NCBI GenBank assembly: GCA_019775845.1
Contig: JADQAV010000014.1
Location: forward strand, 1-64,000
Length of the DNA stretch: 64,000 bases
Source: Myrmaecium sp. VS I D KN 1
Lineage: Eukaryota; Ascomycota; Dothideomycetes; Valsariales; Valsariaceae
Reading direction: 5' to 3'
Shown: positions 38,047-48,617 of the stretch, piece after piece
How positions within the stretch are numbered: position 1 is the stretch's first letter
Layout of the letters: every line of letters starts with the position of its first letter
Program-made: the position numbers and the translations under genes
The notes under the pieces: model-generated
Databases searched by the model: none
What the model saw: only the letters and a program-made list of their open reading frames with translations
Told to the model about the DNA's origin: nothing

Positions 38047-40001
38047 TCAGTCAATGACAATGACATCACGACGCGAGCCAGACAGCCTCAGGTTGGCACT
38101 TTGGGCGGATCTCGAGCGGAGGAAACTCCTGCTCGACGTTCTGCGCGATGAAACCAGCAACGGCAGCGACGTACTGCCTTGTACCCTCTTGTGCCGTTTG
38201 GCTCTATCGTTATGGCCTTCTGGGTTTTGCCTCGTCTGCCTCACGGGCGGCTCGCAGCTCTGGCCGTACATCTTGTCCAGCGCCTTGATACACTGCCTGA
38301 ACATGATCTCGGCGATAAGTGGAGGATAGATGTCGCCGATTTGGGATCTTGCATCTGTGAGCGACCCGATGAAGTGATGCTCGTCTGGCACGCTGTTCAA
38401 TCTGGCCAACTCTCGTGGAGTGAATGATCGTTTTCCTGACGGATGAGCCCTGCCGGAGCCGCTGCACGTGATACATGGCAGAATGTAGGTCCTGGCATCA
38501 TAGGGAACTGCATTCTTGCGTGTCGCATAAGCAAGACTGCTGTGGGTAGAGCGGGGATTGATCCGCCTAAGAGCTTCCTCCATTGAAACGTATGGTCGGA
38601 GTCCCGGGCCATGTGTATAGTCTGGAAACTCGGGGAGCGGGACACCTTTTCTAGAAGCCATGATGATGATCCGTACCCGTCGAGCAGGCAGACCGTATCG
38701 ACGAAAATCGAACACACGATAAGAGAGATTATAGCCACTTGACACAATCAGTCCGAGTAGCTTTATAAAATGGTCTCCATGGCGCTCGTGTAAACCAGCG
38801 GTTTGCTCAATCGTGACACAGTCTGGCCTAATTCTTTTGAGTGCTTCGTCGACGGCATATAGTGTAGCAGAGTTCTGATCATCATCCTTCCCGTTAACGG
38901 TATGTGCGGCGGACCACGGTTTACAGACCGGGCTCAAGTGCAAGACATTGACAAATAAATTGCGGGACATAGTTGCGAGAAGGTCGCCGATGTTTTCCTG
39001 AAAGCACTTAGCATAAGGGAAATTGACGCGGTATGATCTTAAGGCTTTCGGATCCTTATCCACGCCCCAATCAACTCTGAGACCGGCCATCTGGGCCCCC
39101 CTCGAAGCGCCGCCGGAACAACAGAAAAGATCGCCGAAGGTATATTGACGTGGTTTGGTGTACTGTGTGCGGTTTGGCCGACTAACTACAAGTTCAAGTG
39201 AGTCGGAGCGCCGCCTGCAACGTAGCGTAGCGACATCATCGTGTGTGATCCTGCGGATTGTCGCCATCCTAGATCGGCCCTTCAGCCGCTGGGCCGCTGT
39301 CTCGTAAATATCCTCATAGATCCATCGGCAGGCAAGTTTTCCAGCGGCTTTAATCGCTCGTCTTCGGGAAGTATAGTCTGGCGCATTCTTGTCGATCCGG
39401 GTGTCGATATTGAATGTATGGGCCGGCCAGTTTTGATCGCTGATAGCGATCTCTCTAATCCTTTTGACCAAGTTGGCATCTATATCGACCATGCCTTGTA
39501 CTATCGACGGTCTCTTGTCGTTTTGGTCAACTTTTAAGAAGAGAGCAACTTCATTGAGCTGATGGTCCCATAGGCTCCTGAACCAGGTAAAGCGGTGAAA
39601 GGGTAATCCACGAAGGTATACTCCGTCACTCCTTTGAATAATCTGCTTGATTATGAGGAATTGCCCTAAAGTGCGATCATATAGCTCCACGGCTATATTG
39701 GGCCTTAGGCAGATTTGATTGACGTTGTATTGGAGAAGTAGCTGTTCATTAGCTTCCAATGGTCCATTACGTGGAGCGACCCATGGTTGATCTTGCGGCT
39801 CGTCATCTTCGGTCGTTGACTCCAGATCATCAACCAGATTGATGACACTCCGGATATCAGAGCCTGCAATGGATATTCAGTTTCATTTCAAGACAGCATG
39901 AAAAGGACAAGTCACCACCATTAGATAGGAGTTTTAACAGGGTGTAGGTACTGACCAAAGTCATCGTCATCGTCTATTAGATTGATTGGCTCGTTGTCCA
40001 T
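38047..40001 (-). CDS. rid: RID/Masc1-type DNA cytosine-5 methyltransferase
   Basis: Two exons, 40001..39956 and 39863..38047, with a 92-bp intron, give 620 residues. This is close to the Aspergillus DmtA size and shorter than Neurospora RID. The family is needed for repeat-induced point mutation or methylation induced premeiotically, and acts in the nucleus on duplicated DNA. Motif I is FGDLFCCSGGASRG (about residue 258). Motif IV carries the presumed nucleophile Cys329 in LSPVCKPWSAAHT. Motif VI is IEQT (368-370 EQT, the RID/Masc1 form of the usual ENV). Motif VIII is LPARRVRIIIMAS. The C-terminal motifs are RELARLNSVP and GDIYPPLIAEI. In motif IV the residue just before the Cys is Val, where C5 methyltransferases normally have Pro. 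The N-terminus is acidic (LIDDDDDF). The ATG at 40001 is the only in-frame ATG in exon 1; the frame upstream lacks one. Confidence 0.92.
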
Positions 40002-41764
40002 CTTAGGCTGACCGAGGGCCTCGGCGACCTTGAAGGGCAGTAAAAGTATAGAGAGCCACTGGTCCCAAGATGGAGGTATACAGTCGTATTCCGTCGGTGA
40101 ATTTCGCAAACGGAGGTATGTCCTTCGTTGGCGTGCAGAGACTAAGTTGAGAGGTGAAATTTGAGATGACTTCTTCCTGAACGGCGACGGTAGGACAGGA
40201 ACCCAGGGAAAAATACTGGAGAAGAGTGTGCAGGATGAAAAAGAAGAGAAAGAGGATGACGTGGAAGAGAAAGAAGAGGAGAGTTGCTGATTGCAGAGTT
40301 TGGGGAATCTTTATAGGCAAGCGGGAGGTTTGCAATGGTTGAAGCGGTGAGACAACCGGAATGTATCAGAACTCGAACAAAGAACCTCACAGGGAAGATC
40401 AACTGGTTATTGAGATAAGATTGACTGTCAGTCAACGGAGCAAGGATAGTCAAACCACGGCGCTTAAAAACATGCAAATCTCTCCGCTCAACAAAAGCAA
40501 ACCTATCTGACGTCTAGTTCTGAACCGGCAGCGCTGCAAAGTTTGAAGCAATGGGCAGTGACAGATAAACGCTGTGATTGAAAGAAGGAAAGGTCAGAAG
40601 GCACGAAGGCATGATCAACTATATCCATATCCGCGGGATGGTGGATGAGAAGATCCCGATATGCTCTGGACGATGATATATTTCGGTGGGATCTCTGCGT
40701 CTAAGATCGTGGAGATCCACAGATGCCATCTGGAACTCGGTGAGCCGAAACGACCTGTGCGTACGACTCTGACCTGGCTGTATACCGCGATGCAAGTGAT
40801 ATGGAGTTTCTATAAGCCATGCCAGGTACTGAGAGGTTGTATGTGATGGAGTACTGACAGTAAATGTATAGAGGTACTATGCAGTCATGTAACGAGCGGG
40901 GTAGGCGACGATACGGACAGTACAGTACAGTACGTACAGTACAGTAAGTAATCGACTAACGCATTGACCATAAAGTACAGCGGTAATACACCGTCCAGAC
41001 GTAAACGGGACGGTATAAATGTATGTTTCCCACCATCCTCGCGATATGTACTACGGTACGTTATCTCTACTCCCTCGTACTACTTTGGAGCAGCAGTCGT
41101 CGGTACTTGCGGAGTCTTTAGCTGGTAAACGCAACGCGGATGACTTTTCGGTGTCCTGATTCGATCGAGAGACATCGGAGGGAGCATCGGAGGAAGCATC
41201 GGAGCAACCGGAGGCGGCGTTGCGGAGGGGGACGGCGCGGACGAAGGCGGCAACGCACGGCAGAGCGAGTCAAGAGCCATTAATTTTCAACCACTTCAAA
41301 TAGCGGGGGACCTGCCAATCCCTCCTCCTTCCTAACAATGTCGTCCTCTCCTTGCTCCCCGGTTGGCTTCCAAGGCCCTTTGCAATTCCATCCTTCGCTT
41401 CGTGCCAGTGGTTATGCTGCCCGCGATCCGACGTCTTCTTTAAATCCTCTCGCACAGCCTCCCTGAACCTCTTCACTATCCGGCGTGCCCAATCTCCCTC
41501 GTGCTCCTCGAAAACTTCGCAGCTGTAAGTACCACGGTGGTGCGCCATTTGCCCATATCCTGCGGATTCCTTGATAGCCCTCGTGATGAACCATTGTTTT
41601 TTTACAAATAGATGTTAGACTACCGAACACTCGTGTGGATGAAAACAAATTCTGATCCAAGCAAATATTCCTGCCTTGGCTGCTTTCACGGACTGTCACA
41701 AGTGGCATTTTGCTGACACACCGATCTAGAACACAGAAGATCCGAGCATCCTACCATATACAAG
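40002..41764. promoter_or_regulatory. Divergent promoter region, RID-type gene and ADE4
   Basis: 1.76 kb between two start codons on opposite strands. It includes a TACAGTAC/GTAC-rich patch (40910-40955). A minus-strand ATG frame of 92 codons (41270-41548) is charged and helix-like but has no known domain, so it is not called as a gene. Confidence 0.4.
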
Positions 41765-43603
41765 ATGTGTGGTATAATCGGGTGTATCCTCGCGGATCCA
41801 ACCGCAACTTCCGTCGCTGTGACCATCCATGACGCCCTTTACCTCCTACAACATCGTGGCCAGGATGCATGCGGCATCGCAACTTGTGGCTCCCACGGCC
41901 GATTTTACCAGTGCAAGGGTAACGGCATGGCGTCCAAGGTGTTCCACGACGGCGCTCGTGTCGCGGATCTTCCCGGCTTCATGGGCGTTGGCCACTTGCG
42001 CTACCCCACTGCGGGCAGCAGTGCCCACTCCGAGGCCCAGCCGTTCTACGTGAACAGTCCGTACGGAATCTGCTTCACGCACAATGGCAACTTGATCAAC
42101 GCGCCGGAGTTGAGGCGCTACTTGGACCGGGAGGTTCACAGGCACATCAACACCGAAAGCGACAGCGAGCTCATGTTGAACGTCTTCGCCAGCGAATTGA
42201 ACGAGACGGGCAAAGCACGTGTCAATGCTGAAGACTGCTTCGCTGCGTTGGAGCGGATGTACAAGCGGTGTGTGGGTGGTTGGGCATGTACAGCCATGCT
42301 CGCAGGTTGGTAATCCTTGCTGAAAAGTGTCCAGTTTTGAATCTAACATGTTCCAGGATTTGGTCTCATGGGCTTCCGTGACCCATACGGCATCCGTCCC
42401 ATGGTCTTGGGTTCTAAGCCATCTGACAGCGGAAAAGGCATGGACTACATGATTGCCTCCGAATCAGTGGCCCTCACCCAATGCGGATATAACGACTTCC
42501 AGGACATTCTCCCCGGTCAAGCGGTTATCATCGAGAAGGGTAAGGAGCCTATCTTCCGTCAGGTCCACCCCATGCTCGCATACGCGCCTGATATCTTCGA
42601 ATACGTCTATTTCGCTCGTCCGGATACCGTCATTGACGGCATCGATGTGGATGAGTCTCGTCGCCAGATGGGCTACAAGCTTGCCGAAACAATCAAGAAG
42701 CAGCTGGGTCCTCAGGCCTTGGAGGAACTTGACGTCGTCATGCCCATCCCGGAGACATCCATCACTTCCGCTCTGTGTGTCGCGGAAGCTCTCAAGAAGC
42801 CGTACTGCCAAGGCTTCGTCAAGAATCGCTATATTTTCCGTACCTTCATCATGCCATCGCAGAAGATGCGCCAAAAGGGCGTGCGTGCTAAGCTGAACGC
42901 GATGCGGAAGAAGTTCGAAGGCAAGAACGTCCTCCTTGTCGATGATAGTATAGTGCGCGGTACAACGTCTCGTGAAATTGTTCAGATGGCAAGGGAGGCC
43001 GGCGCCAAGAAGGTCTTCTTCTCCTCTTGCGCACCTCCCATTACCAATGCCCACATCTACGGTATTGATTTGGCTTCGACCTCTGAACTCATCGCGTACC
43101 ACCGGTCATCGTCAGATATTGCTAGCCTCCTGGGCGCCGATGATGTCATCTACCAGAACCTCGATGACCTGAAAGCGGCCTGCGCTTCGCTCTCTCCGCG
43201 CGATCCTCAGACTCAAGAATTTGAAGTGGGCGTCTTCTGTGGCAAGTACATCACCCCTGTTGATAACGACTATTTCGAGCACCTCGAGCGTGCTCGTGGC
43301 GAGGCTCGCAAGTACAAGGTGATGGAATCCGCACGTGAAGCTGTGAGGCAGGGCGTCGCCGGCGAGCGTGAGCTTCGCATGGCCGCGAACGGTGTTGAAG
43401 TTGACAGTCATGGAAACGTCGTACCGGCAGAAGAGGCGAACACTCCCAAGCAAAACGGAGCCGTGCTTGACAGCCAAGGGGGTGCTGCAACCAGACCAAG
43501 TGATCTCGACGATTCGCGAAGAACCGCCCCTGATGGGCAGGTCAGGACTGGCAGCAGCCAGGACATCAGCCTGCATAATCTGAATGACTATGAAAGTCAA
43601 TAG
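41765..43603 (+). CDS. ADE4: Amidophosphoribosyltransferase
   Basis: Two exons, 41765..42305 and 42357..43603, with a 51-bp intron that splits a Gly codon, give 595 residues. The enzyme makes 5-phosphoribosylamine from PRPP and glutamine, the first committed step of purine synthesis, in the cytosol. The glutaminase half begins MCGIIG, where Cys2 is the N-terminal nucleophile after Met removal. It shows [20 protein letters not shown] and THNGNL. The phosphoribosyltransferase half has [14 protein letters not shown] and the PRPP loop [14 protein letters not shown]. The roughly 80-residue C-terminal extension is polar and of low complexity. The ATG is fixed by the need for Cys at position 2. Confidence 0.97.
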
Positions 43604-44019
43604 GCTGCCCGGCTGGCGGTAATATGAAACAGCGGCACTCTGGACATATGGGTGGCAATCTTTTGCGGATTCGTGGCGTTCTTGGGAAGGGGGCCTGATA
43701 GGAGGTTGGGGTCGGAGATTCGGAAAACCATGCTTTCCTTCTTATACAGTAGTGATCGATATCTTGCTACAAAGACACACCTTGCTTGGTCGACGCTCTG
43801 GAACATTCTCACTCTTCTGGTTCATGCAAGTGCTGTATCGCCATGGTTCACAGGGCGTTGAAGGGTCTGGCTTGAACCATCATCACCGAGTGGAAAAGAA
43901 AGAAGACCTTTCGCCAGTTCTCTATGGGGACTTAAGGAATGACATAAAGAAACAAAAAAAAAGCCACTGAACGACTGTCGTCGCGTCGCTGTTACTACTC
44001 ACGCTCCCTTGTGAGGAGC
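43604..44019. other. Intergenic, ADE4 to tRNA
   Basis: About 0.4 kb between the ADE4 stop codon and the Pol III terminator of the minus-strand tRNA. No gene is seen. Confidence 0.5.
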
Positions 44020-44024
44020 AAAAA
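44020..44024 (-). terminator. Pol III T-run after tRNA-Ala
   Basis: Five T on the minus strand begin two bases after the tRNA 3' end, as expected for RNA polymerase III termination. Confidence 0.7.
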
Positions 44025-44025
44025 T

Positions 44026-44142
44026 GGACGAGGCCGGAATTGAACCGGCGACCCTTCGCATTCTCACTCGGTGTAGGATCGGATGGAACGGATTTCATCT
44101 GATCAGTGCGAAGCGAATATCATACCCCTAGACCACACGCCC
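44026..44142 (-). tRNA. tRNA-Ala(CGC), 46-nt intron
   Basis: The 71-nt mature sequence begins GGGCGTGTGG and ends CTCGTCC. The acceptor stem pairs 7 bp and includes G3:U70, the alanine identity pair. The anticodon stem TTCGC/GCGAA encloses loop TT-CGC-A-T with anticodon CGC. The T arm is GCCGGTTCAATTCCGGC. A 46-nt intron sits at the canonical 37/38 position, just 3' to the anticodon. The mature part is identical to the second copy at 44739. It decodes GCG. Confidence 0.93.
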
Positions 44143-44457
44143 TGTTCACTCCACACCTGTTATGGCGTGTTGTTGACAAGCTGCAAAAAGTGCTCTATTA
44201 TATAGAGCAAAACAGTTTATGGCTTCCAGTGAGGTCTGTATGCTATATAGAGTACGTGAGGCCGCAAGATCTTCTTACCAGGCGGCACAGAGGACCGTTG
44301 GCATGCATCAGGTATGCGAGGATTTCTATCGCACATCGTTTTCAGTCAGTCAGCTCTCAAAGGGCGTAAGAGACAAGATGGGATGGGGTGATGGCAAATT
44401 TGAAGATGGGATCCGAGAGGGACACGCTCGTTGGGGGTTCACACCCTCATTCTTCCT

Positions 44458-44487
44458 NNNNNNNNNNNNNNNNNNNNNNNNNNNNNN
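44458..44487. other. Assembly gap (30 N)
   Basis: Thirty undetermined bases. The run stops directly at a poly-C tract, so the gap probably reflects a homopolymer that could not be assembled. Confidence 0.99.
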
Positions 44488-44510
44488 CCCCCCCCCCCCC
44501 CCCCCCCCCC
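44488..44510. repeat. Poly-C tract at gap edge
   Basis: Twenty-three C directly after the N run. The true length is unknown because it abuts the gap. Confidence 0.9.
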
Positions 44511-44738
44511 GTAGAATGTTAACGTAGTGATAACTAAAAGTTAAGAGGAAGAACCTTGGAAACTCGCACGCTATCGCTCGAGCAAGCTGCACAAAGCCAG
44601 CAGAAAGAGGACACAGGCAAAGGAAACTGAAGATCACCATGCATCGTGCCCCCTTCGGCCAGCCTCACAGCCAAACCCCCCTCACCCAATGTTCAACCCC
44701 TCATAAACTTGACAAACCACAACAGTTACGTAATCAAA

Positions 44739-44821
44739 GGGCGTGTGGTCTAGGGGTATGATATTCGCTTCGCATCTCCGCGAACATGCGAAGGGTCGCC
44801 GGTTCAATTCCGGCCTCGTCC
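44739..44821 (+). tRNA. tRNA-Ala(CGC), 12-nt intron
   Basis: It has the same 71-nt mature sequence as the minus-strand copy (G3:U70, anticodon CGC, T arm GCCGGTTCAATTCCGGC). The intron is only 12 nt (tctccgcgaaca), at the same 37/38 site. The two genes are head to head. Confidence 0.94.
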
Positions 44822-44830
44822 ATTGACTTC

Positions 44831-44848
44831 TTTTTTAATTTTTTTTTA
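44831..44848 (+). terminator. Pol III T-runs after tRNA-Ala
   Basis: T6 followed by AA and T10, starting nine bases after the tRNA 3' end; strong RNA polymerase III stop signals. Confidence 0.75.
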
Positions 44849-45445
44849 CTTTTTATGGGGCCGCTTCGCTCTCCCCTCTCTTCTCCCCCTGATATGCTTT
44901 TTGTGAATCACTGGAAAGGGGAGAATGGTAAGGAAGAGAAGCCAACGTATCTTTATGCGTCTTGATCTTTTTTATGTTAGTAAAGACGGGCGAGATTCCC
45001 CTATCTTCGCGGCGATGTGTTTCTCTTCATGAGACTAACATCTGAAAAAAAAAGAAAAATAAAAATAAAAATAAAAAAATTAAAAAAAAATAAAGAATAG
45101 AAAAAAGTAAGAAGAGAGGAAGAAGACACAAAAAGCAACTATATATAATTTTTTTGGTCCTATCCCAGCTGTCCTCTCCCATTTGTCTGTCTATGAAGTG
45201 ATGATAAGTTGAACTCGGAAAAAAGAATCAGAAAAAAAAAATTCGCAGTAGATATGAGACGGAAGCCCCCTGCTGCCGCAAGGCTGATGCATCGACGCTT
45301 AAAACAACGGTCACTCTTACTCTCCTCCTAGCTTTCTCTATCGGACAACATCATATCGTACCCCCTTTCTCCCCCTACCATGACTTCTTCCCTTCATACA
45401 CCATCACTATTCACCCATCACCCCTCACAAAGGAGGAAAATAAAT
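44849..45445. other. Intergenic with A-rich tract
   Basis: About 0.6 kb between the tRNA and the KAP114 stop codon. It includes an A-rich low-complexity tract (45041-45115, AAAAAT units). No gene seen. Confidence 0.6.
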
Positions 45446-48400
45446 CTAGCTTCCGATGACCTGAAGCCGTTGCCGCTCCTGCTCGTTCAGCAGGCCAAAC
45501 AGCTCTCCGAACCCATCCCGCCGCACCACCTCCCGGAACCAGGTGATGAGGAACATCTGCGTCTCATCGTCGCGCGCGCGGCCGGAGCCGGAGTCCTCGG
45601 CGTACGCCATGAGCTGCTCCTTCGTCGCGCCCATCCCCAGATCCAGCACCTCCTCGTCCTCCCAGCCGTCGTCGTCCTCGTCGTCGTCGTCGTCCGCGTC
45701 GGTGGCACCGGGGCTCTCGGCGGCGCCGGCGGAAGCGGGGCGGCCGCCGCTGGAGAGCGGGTCGTTGAAGCCGGCGGCGGAGGAGAGTTCCTCGATGAGG
45801 ACCTTCAGGATTTTGACGGGCGCCGGGATGATGGTGTATTGGTCCGGGTTGGCGCGAGCGCGGGAGCGGGTCATGATGCGGCCGTCGTTGGGGATGATGA
45901 GGTCGCCCTTCACTTGCACTTGAGCGAGGGTGGGGTTGTTGAGATCATAGAGCTTAGAGAGCGCGATAACGCTAGAGGTATTGTCAGTTGACGTGCCAAT
46001 GCGGTTGAATGAGTGTCACTTACTTTTGCCTGATTTCGTCGTATCCGGCGAAGTTGACCGAGTTCTCCAGCCACTTGGACATGACCACCTGCAGGCCGCT
46101 TTGGCCGTTGATCTCCACTTGCGACAGGAACTCCACCACCTCCCGGGCGTTGACAAGAGACAGCCGTGCAAAGACCAGGGTCAAGCTTTGGATGAACTGG
46201 GCTTGCGACGCGCTGGCCAGTCTTATGGCAACAGCGCGCAGAAGCTGCGGCAGGTACGGACCTAATCTTTCCGATCCAGCCTTTTCCACCAACTCCGCAG
46301 CCAAAGCACCAACCTCGGCAGCAGCATTGTCGTCAACGGCAGGGCTCAGAAGGCGGTCGATAATAACCAGGACCACTTCCAAACCGCCTTTGCCGGTCTC
46401 ATCGCGCCACTCAAAGAGCTGCTTGTAGTCATGAGCCAACATGTTCTTCACAGCTGAGGTTGCTGACTTCAGAAGCTCCTCGTCATCCGAACCCAACAAG
46501 AGGCGATTGAGCTTCGGCATAACAGCAGCGATGAATCCGTTCGGCAGCGGTTCAGAGCCGTTCTCGGCCAGGACGGAGAGAAGTTCAGCAGCAAGGTTCG
46601 TGAGAGCGTTCTCTTCACTGAGGTTGCCGACATCGAAAGCGCCGTTGAGAGAAGGAAGGACTTTCTCGCACAGTTTGACGTAGGCATCACTCCCAAGCTC
46701 GGCGACCTTGCTCGAGATCTCCTCGAACGCTTCAGTGACCAACATAGTAAGCTGGAAGTTGGTTGCTCCATGGCTAGCGATGGTGAACAGCAGATCCAGT
46801 CCGGATCCCTCCAGACAGATCTGCGGATTGAGCAGGATAGCATCCCTCAGTGTTTCTACCAAGGTAACCAGAAGATCATCGCTGTCCGCCAGCTCGGTGA
46901 GGTCCTGCGACTGCAGGTAGTTTGCAAGGGCATTGATGATCGCCGGTTGAGTGTTGATCATTAGTGCGGGAGGGAGACACTGCAGGTAATGCTGGAGTGC
47001 TCTGATACACGACACCTTGACAATGTCAGATTCATCATGTGTAATGGCGTGCAACGAGGCTTCCATGAAAGATGCAGCCATCTGCTGGAGGGCGTCGCCA
47101 GAAGTCCTAATGACGCTACCTGCGGTAAGGAACCCGCGGGCCCGCAGGAATTCCTCTGGCTGTTGCATGGCGTAACGTATGAAGTCAACATAGCCGTTGG
47201 CAGCTTCCGGGGCAATGGTTTTGTCCACGTCTTCGAAGTCGTTGAGCAGTTGGTTCAGAATGTAGAGAGCAGCTTCCTTAGCTTTCCAGTTCTCTGTGGT
47301 GGAGTACAAAGTGCGAGTGTAGGAAAGGAGACCATTCACCGTGGCTTGACCGAGCCATTCGCCAAGCTTGATGACCAGGTCACCGCACGCAGTTCTCGGG
47401 GTATAGTTTGCTGTGACGCTGGTCTCTTCGGAAAGGAAAACATTGACATCGATGTTCCAGAGCCCTTCCTCTTCCGTCGTGATTTGCGCGTATGCGACGG
47501 CAAGCTTCATGACCTCCGTGACCCAGGTGTTCTCCGGACTCGGGCTGTTCTGAAGCTGCTGCTCCAATTCTTTGCGGACTGGCGGAGCCCGCAGACATGC
47601 CTGCATGAAATCAAGTTCTTCCAAAACCAAGAAATCAAGAGTGTAGGGCAGGCCGTCAGCATCCACCAGCCGACTTTGACGCTCATCCTCGATGTAAAAC
47701 TGGTGGTAAGCACCCTGCAGAGCAGAGAGCTCTTCCCAGGTAGCGGAGAAAAGCACAGGGCTTTGAGGAGAAAGTGTGGAAGGGAATACAGAGCGGATCC
47801 TCATGAGAACCTTGACGACCTGCAGCTTCAAGGCAACCAAGCCCCTGTGTACCTCCGCGTTTGAGGTCTCCGAGTTCTCTTCGTCTTCTGAAGGCGGCGG
47901 AGGCAATCGTGACTTGAGGACACCGATAAAAAAGGGCGTCCAGGCCGTTAGAGCTTCGTCCGCGAATGCCCTCACCGCCTGCTTATGGTCCTCCATGAGC
48001 ATCTCGAGTATGTCAAAGCAGCCCCGGAAGACGGAGACGGCCAGCGCTCTCAACGTCGGCTTCCTCGCATCGTTGGCGGCCACATCGTAAAGAATTTTGA
48101 CCAAGTCCCGGGCGACAGCGAAGAATTGCCGCTCGTTGAAGCAGTCGTCCACCAAGTCTGCCAGCACTCGCAACGCGCCGTGCACCTGTGTTTCCGAACC
48201 GCTGGGGATGATCTGAAGCAACTTCGGCAACAGGTCCGGCCACTCGTCCGGGAAATCCGAGCTGGCGACCTTGCTCACCACGTAGCTCGCGGCGCTCTTG
48301 ACCTTGCGCTCCTCCACGTTTGTAGCCAGGTCGAGGAGCGCCTGGCGGATCCTGACCTTGTCCTCATTGTTGACGAGCACCTGACCCTTGAACTCCTCGG

Positions 48401-48617
48401 ACTGGGGGCTCCACGCGGCTTGGACGAACGTCTTGAGGCTGAGCAGGGCGGACTGGCGGATGTTGACGGGGACGGAGTCGTGCGAAGCGACGGAGACGAG
48501 GCCGACGGGGAAGCCGGGTGTGCTGTAAAGATGCAGCAGCTGGAGCTCGGCCTGCTTGCGAGGCCCCTCTGCGGAGGACTGGGTTTCGGCAAGGAGATGC
48601 ACTAGTTGCTCCTCCAT
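45446..48617 (-). CDS. KAP114: Importin-beta family karyopherin (Kap114/importin-9)
   Basis: Two exons, 48617..46024 and 45971..45446, with a 52-bp intron, give 1039 residues, almost the importin-9 length. Karyopherins of this type carry histone H2A-H2B and TBP into the nucleus and release them with Ran-GTP. The N-terminus shows an importin-beta N-terminal domain (AEGPRKQAELQLLHLYSTPGFP, then VNIRQSALLSLKTFV). Helical HEAT-like repeats follow throughout, with no signal peptide. Near the C-terminus an acidic loop (DADDDDDEDDDGWEDEE) precedes LDLGMGATKEQLMAYAED, as in Kap114, where the acidic loop contacts basic cargo. The final segment is FREVVRRDGFGELFGLLNEQE. The intron is fixed by restoration of the AA|C codon and the VIALSKLYDL motif. 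Confidence 0.92.

Larger units (their letters stand above)
44143..44738. other. Spacer between the two tRNA genes, with gap
   Basis: 596 bp separate the 5' ends of two opposite tRNA-Ala genes. It contains an assembly gap (30 N, 44458-44487) and a poly-C run. No protein gene is supported; the true length of this spacer is uncertain. Confidence 0.7.
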
